Assembly (NCBI GenBank): GCA_022749755.1
Contig: CM040440.1
Span: forward strand, 10,341,269-10,405,268
Reading direction: 5' to 3'
Length of the DNA stretch: 64,000 nucleotides
Source: Azadirachta indica
Taxonomy: Eukaryota; Streptophyta; Magnoliopsida; Sapindales; Meliaceae
The notes under the pieces were generated by a model. The model saw nothing but the letters and a program-made list of their open reading frames with translations. It searched no databases and was not told where the DNA came from. Positions 1 to 11,900 of the stretch are shown in pieces (position 1 is the stretch's first letter; every line of letters begins with the position of its first letter). The translations under genes and the position numbers were made by a program.

Positions 1-1081
1 TCTCCCCTTTTTCACCTTATTTTTCATCACATTATAACAAATTTATCTTATTTGAGGCAGATTTCCATGAATACAAAAATTTTGCCATCCCCAACAATAA
101 TGCCTGGCGCGGTGAGGACCGTGTTAGTGTTTATGACCAAAACATGCGATATTAAAAGTACTCAAAAAGTTTTGCGGGTAATTGCATAATACTTAAAAGC
201 ATTTGGAATTAAGCTATCTTTTAGGATAAGTGGATAAAATTTATCTATAAAGTACAATAACCTGGCCAATAAAGGCAAGCAAATATTTCTGTGGTCCATC
301 TCAAGTATCATTCATACTTTGTTCAGAAGAGTTCCTAAGGACCCCCCCAAGAAAAAGGAAAAGAAAAAATCAAAGAATAGCTGCAACCGAAAGCTTTATT
401 ACACTGAGGTCCCATGTAGGTGTAGATTCTTAAACAAAAGAATGCGATAGAAAGCAAGCTGACCTTGTGATCTGTCTGCATATTTGGCCCTCCACATGAC
501 TTAACTGATGATATTTTGAGTTTAAGTCCAAGGTAAACTGAATGAGACACCAGCTTGGAAATGAACATAAACCTCAAACAAACCTTGTTGGAGTAGCAAC
601 TGTTGAATTTTAAATGGACCTAAGAATCATATCACCTCAAAATATGCCTGCATTTTTCATTGCATACACCTCTCTATGCATAACATCTAACATTCCCTTT
701 CTTCCTCAAAAGAGTTGATTCCAGAGACCCAACATTTCTAACACGGTAGGAACAATCAATCAACAAAAGAAAAAAAATTCAAAGTCTAAATCATATTGAC
801 AGATATACCTATTTATATATAGAGAGATAAATCCATCCCAAAATTCCTGATCTTCGTAGCACATCATTAATAAGTTTGCATTATAAGTACACAAATGTTA
901 AGTCTGTTACAGATCTTCAAGAGCATCATGCAGTCAATTACCAGACTACATCATGCATTAGACAGCTGAAACCGTGGCAAAAAGTTAAAGCTTGAAAAAG
1001 ATAACCAAAAAGAAAATAGGGTGAAATATCTGTAGCTTTTCTCAGCAGGTCCTCATGTCTATTTTGTTTCCTGCATTTGTG
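1..1081. other. Downstream flank of FdC2, no gene seen
   Basis: This stretch follows the stop codon of the minus-strand FdC2 gene and probably contains its 3' UTR at the high-coordinate end. Both strands are AT-rich and I see no protein family, tRNA or clear repeat. The short open frames here have no recognisable motif. Confidence 0.5.
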
Positions 1082-4000
1082 TCATTCATCACCCAAGGCT
1101 AGCTCCAATGCATAGTCATCTCTTTCCTGTGACATTGAACATATTCAGAACTTAGAAATGTCCTTTCTTCCATTATTTTGTTCAAATGTGTACTATATTT
1201 CAAGAATTTATCAACTTACAATTGGTCCTCGAGCAAAATATCTTCCAAATTGAAGCCAATATACCTGCACATGCTAGTGATTTCATGTTTCCATTCTAAA
1301 TAAACAAAAAAACTTATATTTTTCATACTGTAGTAATTTTTCAGACAGGGTCATTGGAAATCAGTGCCTCATTGCAAATTTTGATTTGCTGCACCATGAA
1401 TGAATGTTTAAATGTTTTTAAATATCAACACACTGAATTCATTTCAACTGAAAATTCAAATCAATCAATTGGCATTTGCAAAGGACTCAAATTCTGCACA
1501 TTACCTCATCTTCGTCTTGTGTTTCTACTTCAACATCAGAGCAGGGGTAACCCACACAAAGAAGCGCATATCCCTGCATTGCAGAACATTTAATGGCATA
1601 AGAAAAACTATAATCAAGACTTTCTTCATTCAAAATTAAACTCAACTTTCTCAGAAAAGGTGCATGGGGATCAATTTATAAGGGTAAACCTCTACCTAGT
1701 TTATCAAAGTATATATCATATAAATTTGGTCAATCTGAAGGGACTATTATGTATTTGTTATTGACACTTCCTGAATGCTACAGTGATGCTTCTCTATTGA
1801 GACAATGGAGTTATAATGAGGGGAAGCCTTTAATATAGGCTGGGAAAATCCAGAACTGCTCGCCAAAAAGAGTCTACAGAGTAGAGTCCTACTGGCAGAA
1901 TACTTGAATTCATAAAACAGGTCCTTCTAAATCATAAAAATATAAAATAAAATAATGAGATATTAATCAAAACATGTTTTCATACACATGGAACGATTAA
2001 AATGAAGGCCACAAAAGAAAACCCTGTCTTTTTTTATATGTCTCTTAGCTCACATACATGAAATAAGCAAATATTATGCTCTAGTAGATGAAGTTTTAGA
2101 TTTCGATCCCCGAGAATGAAATTTCTACAATGTTTATCAAAATCACAATGCACATAGCCAGGATGAATGGTGGATCATTAGGACATGGCCCAACCATTGG
2201 AACAATGATTACGCAGTTGCTTGGTATATAAATGATTCTCAACATTACCTATATACTATTAGTACAACAACCTTTACATTCACAAGATAATTATCGTGGA
2301 GATATGAAATTATAAGACAATAAATTTCTATGTTTTGCATATAATGAGACATTTTACAGGGGGAAAAAAAAAAAGTCAGACCTGATTTGTTGGCAATTTA
2401 ATATTAACCACATATCCTAAGAATTTACTGGTAATTAGAAAACCAAAAAAACTATTGATGCAAATTTATTTGTAACATAAAGTATGAACAAATGCAAAAT
2501 AACTTTTGCAAAGTGCAACAAATCTGCCACGGGGTGAAGTCTGGGACCTTTGCATGCACGTTTGGGATAAAAATGTGACATACCATTCCAAAGATAATAT
2601 TGAGTAAGGAAAAAGCTCAGTACATGGATTCCCCAGTCCAGTTCTGATAATTAGGTTCAGAAATTTATTTGCTATCTTTTTTACTGTAAATTGTCTAGGC
2701 AACCAAAAAATGCCTCATGCTTAAGTCGCCTTTCCATGGATACTTTCCCAGTTCCAGTTGTGTTTTATGACACTCTAATCCATTAACTGATTACAGTCAT
2801 AAACCATCATCCCCAGTAGAACTTTCAGGATACAGCATTTTGTTCACAGGTTTGTGGAGAAATGTAATTACACAAATCTAAATCTAAAATGCAGGTAGAG
2901 TACATGCCTTTGATTTTAGTTCAGCAGATATCCCTAATGCTTCGGGCTGTTTAATTTGTCCAGATTTTATACGTACAGCACAGCTAGTACAACAACCTGC
3001 CAAAATCAAGGATCAAAGAACTAACCAGTAAAATACAAAGCTTACACTTATATCCATCCGAGGGCTACCACAGACTCTTATTAGAAAAAGAAGTAGCACA
3101 GAAACTCAGTTAAAGTGGCATATTAAGTAAAATTCAATCTTTTAAACAAATTGTTCAACTAGTCAAACCTGAACAACCAGGAAGACTGAAAGAAGGACTT
3201 GTATTCTTTGCTCTAAAAAATTTCTAGATTCCATTATGTACACCCTTGACTGTATTGACTGTATTAAATAGCATATAAATTCAAATTCATCATATATGTG
3301 ATTAGATACCAAATAGGACGACTTTTTTTTTTTTTTTTGGGATGATTGGTTAAGGGATAGCAAACAAAGAAAAGTATCATGAAAGCAGAAGGCCAGATAG
3401 TTGACTGATAGATTTTAGTATATGATATGATGTACTATGCACCATATTCATTTCTATCATGTTACAGCATCTAACAGAGCTGAAAAGAATATTTAAATCA
3501 CAACTCAATGCTAACAACTGATCTTTACTTTACTTAGAATTTCAAGTTTTTATTGATGCATTTAATCTTTGGTTGGCTATCTTTGCCAATACCAAATGCA
3601 TAAAACCCCTATAAAACACTGGAGGCACCTCATTGCCCTTTCTGCCAACACAGAGGATCAAAGCATATGTCAAAGGACTTCATCCCAGTGGCTAGATTGT
3701 CCAAGGTAAAGCACTAATACACCAAAATTTTGAGAATGCCACAACCCTTCCACAAATTCTTCTATATTGTCTATGGTAAAGCAGTAATATAAATCATATC
3801 GTTCTTGATTAACCGGATTAACCATCCATATGACTTAGAAAAAACTTGATTTTCGCTTTAGCCTAAAAATGAAGCATACAATCTGTGCATGTAAATCACT
3901 GATTCTGGATAAAATGAATATGCAGAATTCTAAAGAGAAAATCACAGTTCACAGAAACTTGACTATGAATTTAACAACTTATTCATTCCACAAGTTCTTT

Positions 4001-4601
4001 AAATTCAAAATCAAATCTTCTGTATTCCCGAGAGCTTTTTCAGTACAATTATCAATTTTATTGGTTTTAACAAACTTTCTGCAAATTATCAGAATGACGG
4101 AACAAGATTTTACCTATGCACTGAATTAATTATCAATAATATACATTCAATTACTTATTAAATTGAATTAATAATAGAACAGTACCGTGCCTGCAAGCGA
4201 ATGGAAGAGTAATGTCCTGAGATTCGGCAGTGTGCAAGATATACTGATCCTGCATTTCATATTATTAACACATAAAATCATTCAATTTCAACAAAATTGG
4301 AAGAAAGTAAGATTTTTTATTATCTGGCCATTCATTGCGGTACCTCGGGGACGACGAATTCGTGAACGACGCCACGTTGTCTGTCGTGAACTTTCACTTT
4401 ATGAGTCGGAATCGTCGGAGAATAGTTACCGGCTTTCCCATTCACTCCCACCGAAGTTTGGAGCTCGGACGACACCATTGTACGGCGCCATATGAAGGAA
4501 CTGAGATTGTGAGTGTTGAATTTCGGGGAAGTTATTTGCCGGTGAAGTGGCGGTTTCCGGTGAAGTGAAGAGCAGGCAGTGGAGGGAACTAGCAAGTCCA
4601 T
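1082..4601 (-). CDS. FdC2: Ferredoxin C 2, chloroplast [2Fe-2S] protein
   Basis: Six exons on the minus strand: 4344-4601, 4186-4249, 2908-2996, 1505-1573, 1220-1264 and 1082-1126. They join in phase to 189 residues, close to the 194 I recall for the Arabidopsis protein. Residues 1 to about 45 look like a plastid transit peptide. The conserved segment HDRQRGVVHEF follows, and the cluster ligands are Cys105, Cys110, Cys113 and Cys143 (CRHGCCTSC, then LLCVG). The C-terminal extension with VYWLQFGRYFARGPI and ERDDYALEL marks FdC2 rather than photosynthetic ferredoxin. The start is the first ATG that gives a transit peptide; an upstream in-frame TTG was not used. Intron 3 has a GC donor. FdC2 is known as a minor plastid ferredoxin needed for normal leaf greening. 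The gene is divergent from the LEA gene beside it. Family assignment is very secure; the exact transit cleavage site is not visible. Confidence 0.95.
2899..2912 (-). other. GC-AG splice donor of FdC2 intron 3
   Basis: Read on the minus strand, exon 3 ends in TCAAAG and the intron begins GCATGT. Using the GC donor at 2907-2906 with the acceptor AG just above 1573 restores the conserved join ELKSK-GYALLCVG. The nearest GT downstream would shift the frame. GC donors preceded by AG are the known minor class handled by the major spliceosome. Confidence 0.85.
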
Positions 4602-4731
4602 GGATAACTTCGGTCTGTAGCTGCTTATGCAACGTGGCAATTTAGATAAAAGGCTATGGATTTTTAAGGTATATAACACTCATACACAAATATCTGTACA
4701 AGTAACTAATAGATTGTTGACAAGACTGAAC

Positions 4732-4865
4732 GGCTCTGATTCTTTCTGATTTCTCCAACAATCGATAAAGAGGTACGACCATAATATGCAAAGCTAATGG
4801 CTCTGATTCTTTCTGATTTCTCCAACAATCGGTAAGAGATGTACGAGCAAAATATGCTAAGCTCA
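4732..4865. repeat. 67-bp tandem duplication in shared promoter
   Basis: Two copies, 4732-4798 and 4799-4865, both start ggctctgattctttctgatt and share the following ctccaacaatcg. They diverge slightly towards the end, with small substitutions and shifts. The repeat lies between the start codons of FdC2 and the LEA gene, so it may double a regulatory site. Confidence 0.85.
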
Positions 4866-4872
4866 TGGGTAT

Positions 4873-4940
4873 GACGTGGGGGAAAATCCAAAGTACGTCG
4901 CTGCATGAATGACGCGTGGTATTTTAATGTGCCACGTGGC
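4873..4940 (+). promoter_or_regulatory. ABRE cluster upstream of the LEA gene
   Basis: Three ACGT/CGCG-type boxes lie within 70 bp: GACGTGGG at 4873-4880, GACGCGTGG at 4911-4919 and the palindrome GCCACGTGGC at 4931-4940. ACGTGG cores are abscisic acid response elements bound by bZIP factors, and the ACGCGT-type box resembles coupling element CE3. Such pairs are typical of LEA promoters. The regulation is inferred from the motifs. Confidence 0.7.
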
Positions 4941-4997
4941 AATGACAACGTATCGTTCAGATGTAGTAATCGTTACTCATTTAAAGCTCACCGATGG

Positions 4998-5007
4998 ATA
5001 AATATTT
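4998..5007 (+). promoter_or_regulatory. Possible TATA box of the LEA gene
   Basis: ATAAATATTT lies 34-43 bp before the ATG at 5041 and downstream of the ABRE cluster. That spacing would give a very short 5' leader. It is a weak consensus match supported mainly by position. Confidence 0.35.
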
Positions 5008-5040
5008 GTCGGAAAAGCCAGAAAACAACAGCAGAGAAAC

Positions 5041-5543
5041 ATGCAACGATAAAGGAAAAAGTGAGCCACGCCGCCAGCTCCGGCAAGGCGCATGCCGACA
5101 TCTACAAAGCCAAAGCTGAAGAGAAGGTTTTCTTTCATTGTCTTTTTCTTATATATATATATATATTGTGTAGGTAGGATATGCATAATAATGTAAGATG
5201 AGAACTGTCAGGCGGAGAAAGCGGTAGCGAGGACAGAGGAAGAGAAAGAAATAGCCCACCAGCTAAGAAAGGCTAAGGAGGCGAAAGCGAAGATGGAGCT
5301 GCACCAGCGAAGGCGGAGCATGCAGCTGAGAAATTGCGAGCGAAGCAGTCTCGTCTTGTAAGTCTTCCTCACGATAAGAACCCAAAGCTGACAACAATGC
5401 AGCAGGTTCAAAATGAGGCGGTGGTTGGGAGCCAAGGGCAGCAGCCGATGGGAACGGAGGCTAACATAGCCAAAACCACTATTCCTGCAGCGTTCCCAGT
5501 GGGAAACCCTAGTCGTCCAGGGATGCATAGTAGGCACATCTAG
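5041..5543 (+). pseudogene. Group-1 LEA protein gene (LEA_1), frame broken twice
   Basis: Two exons, 5041-5126 and 5212-5543, with donor AAG|GTTTTC and acceptor TGTCAG. The protein matches the LEA_1 family (PF03760): short, hydrophilic and Lys/Glu/Ala-rich, with KEKVSHAASSGKAHADIY in exon 1, then AEKAVARTEEEKEIAH, and RAKQSRLVSLPHDK further on. These proteins are disordered protectants of drying seeds and stressed tissue. Two one-base deletions break the frame. One follows ATG CAA (about 5046-5049), so translation from 5041 stops at 5050. The other lies between 5307 and 5308. After the second point, the following 70 residues are open to the stop at 5541-5543. Splice sites, promoter boxes and codon quality look otherwise intact, so either a young pseudogene or indel errors in the assembly would fit. 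Confidence 0.85.
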
Positions 5544-5741
5544 AGAAGATCGAGTTGTTTTTTAAGTGCTGTTTTCATCGTAGATTTGCTTTTTGGTTTT
5601 GTACATTATGATATGTTCTATTTTTTTTTTGTTTTGGGTGTCAGTGATTTGCAGACAAAATGGTGCGTCGTTTTGCTAGAGTTTGTCTTGCTAGAGTTTA
5701 GTAGTAGAATGTTTAATATGGAGTTTATGTAACCTTATAGT

Positions 5742-5747
5742 AATAAA
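5742..5747 (+). promoter_or_regulatory. Poly(A) signal of the LEA gene
   Basis: AATAAA lies about 200 bp after the LEA stop. It overlaps the apparent target duplication (aagag, 5746-5750) of the gypsy element, which therefore inserted at the 3' end of the gene. Confidence 0.45.
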
Positions 5748-5750
5748 GAG

Positions 5751-6209
5751 TGTTGATAACAAAATTAAGGGCTGCAATATCACTCAGTACACTTTTTTTT
5801 TATTCACAAAAAAAAATTTATTGTTGAATTTATATAATCTCACGAATGAATCCACATAGGTAGGATATGGTATATACTATCGATTTATTTGCCTTAATAG
5901 TATTAAGAATGAATCTTACTTAAATACATTGCTAATTAGGATTTTGAACTCAAATCGATTTTTCATTTTCATAAAAATCCTAATGAATAATGATTTCCTT
6001 AAGTTTACAACACCAATTGAACTTCCCTTATCAGACATAATCTGACTAAGATCATTCCTAAATTGATCTGAACAAGGATCCTTCCTAAATTGATCCGAAT
6101 AAGATGCACTAGAATTGATCAGAATAAGATGCACTAGAATTGATCAATTAATGTATTTGCTGGTATGGAGTCTATTAATTTCATAGATTTGGGACTATCT
6201 TTTTAAACA
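5751..6209 (-). repeat. Left LTR (3' LTR of the gypsy element)
   Basis: It aligns along its length with 16288-16707, for example at the shared blocks atatcactcagta and gggactatctt. It carries a 25-bp tandem duplication at about 6097-6145 (gaataagatgcactagaatt) that is absent from the right copy and explains part of its extra length. It is more A/T-converted than the right LTR. Confidence 0.9.
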
Positions 6210-7632
6210 CTAACTCTTCCGGTTTTCAGTGAAAAATTAACGTTTTCATTGGACTTTATTTTAGGACAACTCAGATCCTCTTTAAACAACGCCAAGTTGA
6301 CTAGAGTACCAAGCCAAATGTGATCTATAGAGCCCTCTCGTCCACCATCTCTTCTGAACACTAAATGTTCTTCCTTACAACTAACGATAATCGATGCTCA
6401 CCTAGCAGCTGAACATTAAGCATAGTAGCGACTTTTAAAATCCAAGCGAAACACTAACGGTGCGAAAACATGCTTGCTCTTCACCTTAATTTTCGCGTTG
6501 ATAATTGATGTGCATAAATATTGTAACTGTTACCGCCTCTAAATCCTTTATCATGCTGCCATATGCTTTTGCGCCACTGATCCACCGTATTTGCAAAATT
6601 ACCACATCAGCCGATGACCTCGTGGCATCATCAAAACTACTCATCTTTGTTGTAATGTGGATCAAGGAAAGGTAAAATGGGTATAAAAGTTTTAACCTTC
6701 CCTTTTTCATCACTTGACTCGTATTTTCCATAAAGTTTCGAAACTTTCTCCGTTCTCTGCAAGCTTCGTCTTTCATTCGTAAACAAGCTCTATCATATTT
6801 TCAGCATCCGCCCTCCACTCATTGACAAACTTTTTTGTTCAGATAAACTGCTTTACCTTTTTTCCATTATTACGTACACATTTTTGCGCTACTGAGATGC
6901 AAATTTGTTACATCATTTGAGAAAAATATTATGCTTCTCTTCAATTAATTTCGTAATCTCTTTTGTAACTCAAACTTACTTTAATACCTTAACACATTAA
7001 AATAGACTCAAAAGTCAAAATAATCGAAAGAAAGCATTCTGGAACTAGACTCAGAGGTTTAGTTTTCTCTTGTTCGAGCAAGGATTTGACTAGGCTTAAG
7101 TCGTGACATAGGAACCTCATAGAAACCCTAGAATTAAGTTCTGTGATCAGAGAAAACATCCTTGATCTTATACACTGAGATTCTCCCTCTTTTAGGCAAT
7201 TTTGAATTTATCTAAATAGAATTGTCGTTTAACTATAGTTATATTCTAAGGTAAATTCTGAACTGACCAACCCATATTGGTGTTAGCTTAGTTTAACTGT
7301 GGCAAGACTTTAAAAACTTGATATAAAAGATATTCCGAGTAGCCTAGAAAGCAAATTTGACAGCTCTTTAATAAGTTCATCTAAGACAGATTATGAAGTC
7401 TGGAACCGGTTTCTTTGTAGGAGTAGAGCTGAGCTCATTAAAGAATACGAAACCATTGCCTTAAGGAAAGCCCAACCATTAGCTATCTTTAACCTAACAC
7501 CAAGATCCCTTTAACCATCTTAAATTGTAGATCAAACGCCCACAAGTGTTTTCATCTGGAACCTGAAGTGGTGATCTTGTTTGATAATTCTTCTAACAGT
7601 ATACAAGGAGAAATAGACCCTAAACAAACCAA

Positions 7633-9850
7633 TATGGGAGACCAAGAAGTTTTCCAAAGTTTTGTAGATAGAGTTACCCAATAGTTTGATTAACTCATAC
7701 CTTCAAATTCAGTCTCTGGACCAAATAGCTAGAAATTGGTACCTTAAAAGAACATATTCAAGGCACCTTTAATACTAAGTAAATAAGAGGATGGGAACGT
7801 GAGTAGCGATGATGAGGAAAAAAATAACGAGTCTAAAGATGATAGGGTGAATCAAACTCCAAAGAGAACCCCTATGCCAATAGCAGCGATCGTTCTATGG
7901 TCTAATACCCTCATCCTGACCTAACTAGAGAGAACAACCCATTCAAAGCCGATAAATTCCCTTCCAACATCATTGAGGTTGATCTTATAGCCTTTAAGAG
8001 ACTTTATCAAATCCCCAAATCTATCACCCTTAAAGTTCTTGAACCCAATAAATTCCCAAGTCGATTCAGCAGGGATAAGGTGGCTTTCAACAATAAGTTA
8101 TTCCTCTTTAAGGCCAGGTTACCACTACAACCTTACTTTATTGTCTTATTTTATCATTTTGGAATTCCTCCCTATCAGTTGAACCTAAATGGTTGAAGGA
8201 CTATCACTGGGCTATATGTAATCTAAGCCATGGCTGAACAAATCCTACCGACCATTGGTGAAATTAAACACTTATTTTTACTTAAGAAAGGACCAAAGAA
8301 ACACACGGGTTTCTATTATCTCCAAGCTCGCACCAAGGCTAATAAGTTAGTTACGGGTAACCCTTCTTGCAACAAAAACTGAAAGGATAGGTGGTTTAAT
8401 GCATGCAAGGATTGATACCCATCTTCTCTGGTCGGGATGAACATACACGGCCCCATGCCCTATGCATTTAAAACTATTCTCCATAAATGTATCTGATAAA
8501 GTCAAAATGATGTGTTTAGTTTTTCGTACTAAACACAATCACTAATAATTATCTTTACTTGTGTAGTTGCTTGGGGTTCTAAGCCTGACTTAGCCACCCC
8601 TCTTTTGTCAAAGATCAGTGCAGGGCCATGCAAAGCAAGCTGATCAAAAAACCTTACTTTCCCCTAACTAGCTCATAGGCTCCGACCTCGTCAAGGTTGA
8701 CCACACCCATAAAGAGCTTAAAGTTGCTCTTAAGGCAGAGAAGAGACCTACTTTAGAAATTGATCAAGACAAATCTACCATTGGTCAAAGTGAATGCTTT
8801 GCTCATCTTTTTTCTCAAAATATTTTTTTTATTATTTTTTTTGGCATAAGTCCTTATCCCATTTCTTTTATGCTTTATAGGGAAGATGGCTCTAAAGAGA
8901 GGTAAAGAAAAACTCAAGAACTTATTAGACTCTATTCTCTCTTCACTAGATACTAAACCTAGGGCTTCAACTAAAAACAAACAAGAACCCTCTAAGAAGC
9001 CTAAGCAAGACAAAGGCAGGTCACCTATAAAGAAGGCAGCCGACCCCAAGGCAAAAATGAAAAAGGTGGATCAAGGCTTTAAGAAGGATAAGAAAGACTT
9101 GTTTTAAGACAAAGGAAAATGCCTGGCAAAGGTTTTGAAGGTGTTAAGAAGAGGCTGGCCAATAAACAATATACCAAACAAGGAGAAAAAATTGTTGAAG
9201 TAGACGGTCTCTCATGGACAGATATCCCGAAAGACAAAAGGGAACTTTTTAAGCACTTGATCCCTTCTATCAACCACTTGGCCAATGTGATTGACTCATT
9301 CTTGTCTTCAAAGGTAGAGGCCACCAGTACTGATATTGTTTTAGAGAAGATACACGAGCAGCTTGGCAAGGTGATTAACTCTGATCTTCTTATCCTCGTT
9401 TAACTATGATCATCCTTTCTAACCTATTGCTCAGTTGATACAGGTTTACCATTCTCTTACCTTGTATATAAAAAATGCAAAAAAACACTGCATTATAAAT
9501 GTCAATTTGTAAAAGTTCATAGACCAGTTAACTTCGAAGAAATGCTTACTAGACAAAAAAGTTGAAAGAATCAAAGAAACGGGAACAGAGCTTGGAAGCT
9601 CAGCTGAGTGAAGAAAGAAAGAGGTAGGCAAGAGAGCGCAGTGCTCTTCAAGATAAAGTTGCAAACCTCGAGGCTTAGGTATCCCAACTTGGGTCTCGTG
9701 TGGTAAACCTTACTCATGTTAACAAGGATCTAAAAGATGAACTTTCTCAAACTAAAGTTATGTAACGCTTCTGCTACGGAAGCTTTGGAATTGGCCTGTA
9801 AGATCTTTCAGAAAAAGTATGAGGAACTTAACCTAGATTAGCTTTTCGAA
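7633..9850 (+). pseudogene. Extra antisense gene of the Tat-like element
   Basis: On the strand opposite to gag-pol, coding-like sequence runs from an ATG at 7633 to about 9850. It reads MGDQEVFQSFVDRV, an acidic stretch, then the block FPSRFSRDKVAF with LFKARLPLQPY (about 7950-8150) and an FYYLQART-type segment (about 8310). A lysine-rich basic region follows at 8886-9107, then an intact 94-codon stretch at 9119-9403 (VEVDGLSWTDIPKDKRELF). The end is a coiled coil at about 9560-9760 (LEAQLSEERKR, then LQDKVANLEA). The middle block resembles the plant 'putative gypsy type transposon' family (PF04195), from memory. Antisense extra genes are known in Tat elements such as maize Grande. Several stops break it; its function is unknown. 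Confidence 0.65.
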
Positions 9851-9859
9851 AAGCTTTAA

Positions 9860-10990
9860 GTCCCCTAACCTGTTTAACCAAATGCTAGAAATCATGGGGA
9901 AGTAGCTGTTAAGAAGCCTCTTCAAGATCCTAAACCCACTTAGCCTGGACTGACCACGTCCCCTCTTGCAACTCTGACCTTCGACACCATTTCATTATCT
10001 CTGAAGAAAGCCTAATTTGTATTTCCTTTGTATTATTGAAGTTCAAACAAGTTGTAAATAATTGAATCTTTTATTATTAATGGAACTGCTTTGATTAATG
10101 TTACTTTGGCTCTAATTTTTTTTATGCTGAATCAATGTTTCTCCAAAGTTACTTTTGTTGTATAATTAAGTAATTTGCAGAAACGGCTTGAACTTGTCTT
10201 TATCCAAATTGAAGTAGCAATAATAAGAATTGTGTATCGTGATTTTTCCGGGCGAACGTAAGACTCATTAGCTTATTTGTTGTGTGTCTTAAACTGAAGT
10301 CAGGTCGATGATTTCTTCGAAATGAAAATAAAGAAAACTATTATTATTTGAGCCGAACCGAGGTAAAGGATTTTTTTTTTTTATGTGTGATAATCACTTA
10401 AATTAGTTTTGACTATTTGATTTGAAATAAAGTCAAATCTTCTATGATAATTTTTTAAATAAGGAAGTTTATTACTTTCAAACCTTTTTACAATAATTTT
10501 TCAAGCAGGATAGAATTTATCAATCTTCTAGTCATTGTTATCTGATATGAATTGAGGTCAAATCATTTTATAACAACCCAAAAATGACCTAGCCAAACGA
10601 TTATTGCTCAATCTAAATTGAGGCCAAATCTTTTTAAGCAACAACCCTTCAAATCTTCAACGAAAAAACTTCTTCAACATCTCTGCATTCCACAACTTCT
10701 TGACCTCCTTTTCATCTGAGTGTTGTAACTTATAAACCTTTAGTTTAACAATCCTAATTACCTTATATTGCCCTTCCCAATTAGCTCCGAAGGCTCCATC
10801 ACCGGGTATTTTGGTATTTTATATAACTCATCGTAGCACTAAATCTCCCTCACGAAAAGTTCTTAATCGAACTCTTCTATTATAATATTTAGCCACCCAT
10901 TGTGGATAGACGGTCGTCCTAATGAGCGCCTGATTCCACTTTTCTTACACTAGATTTAAGCCTAATTCTATTAACTCATTGTTCTTAAGT
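9860..10990. other. Gypsy spacer between antisense gene and integrase
   Basis: AT-rich internal sequence of the gypsy element. No domain is recognisable. A short degenerate phrase resembling attgaggtcaaatc recurs at about 10543 and 10617, hinting at small local repeats. Confidence 0.4.
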
Positions 10991-10999
10991 TCATCAAAA

Positions 11000-11900
11000 T
11001 GTTTTACTTTGAACGACAGTGCCCCAATTTCTATAGCTACTACTGCTTCAAAACTAAAAGCTAGAGAATAAGGTGTTTCATCAGTCGCAGTTCTTGCCGT
11101 TGTTCAATAAGTCCAAAGGATCTGAGGCAATTCATCGACCCATCTTCCCTTTTTATCATTAAGTTGATTCTTCAATGCTTTCTTGATAATCATTTTCACC
11201 GCCATAACTTGTCCATGCGCTTTGGGATAAGCGAGAGATATAAACCTAAGGTTGATACTATTAAGATGTGAGGGATCTCGAACCGATAGATTATGTTCCC
11301 CTCTATAAAGGCGGTGATCTTTTTCTCCGTTATGGTAGCCAGTGCCTCCGCTTCTACCTATTTTGTAAAATAGTCGACAGCGACAATAACACACTTTATT
11401 TAAGAGTGTCCCACTAGCAGCAGACCTATCAAATCTAATCCATACTAAGTAAAGGCCACAGATTGAGCAGAGGGGTGAACTGTTCAAGGGGTTTGTTTCA
11501 AGATATCCCTATGAAATTGACAACTTGGATAAGTTGTACCATCATTGTTGCGTTTTGTAGCAATGTCAACCAGTAATACACTTAACTCAAAACGCGGTAT
11601 GCCAACGACCTGCTTCCTCTATGGTCACCACAGCCGCCCATGTGAACTTCTTTAAGCACGTAGTTGCCTCTTTCTCATCGACACAACACAGGTAAAGCAG
11701 CCCGAATCCTCGCCTGTACAATACTTTTGTTGATCACCGAATAACGAAATGATCTATTCTTAATTCTTCTAGTCTCTTTCTTATCTTCTAGTAGCTTTCT
11801 CTCGAGAATGTATTCTCGAATTGGATTTATACAAGTTAGAGCTTGATACGTTGTGTTAATCTGATCAGTTTTCATCTTTTGTTGTCTCACACTTTTTTAA
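11000..11900 (-). pseudogene. Gypsy integrase remnant
   Basis: The segment at 11104-11487 carries the C-terminal core motif YPKAHGQVMAVKMIIKKAL followed by DKKGRWVDELPQILWTY. This is the typical region after the catalytic glutamate of Tat-type integrases. The expected glutamate after QV reads as methionine (QVMAV instead of QVEAV). The zinc-binding part is too degraded to delimit. Confidence 0.8.

Noticed and set aside
2065..2150. Possible tRNA-derived SINE in FdC2 intron 3 (gatttcgatcccc)
   Set aside because: Only a box B-like word is present; no box A, tail or target duplication was found.
4905..5177. Upstream ATG at 4905 as start of the LEA protein
   Set aside because: It lies within the ABRE promoter region and would add about 45 unrelated residues; the family starts with a short MQ-type N-terminus matching the ATG at 5041.
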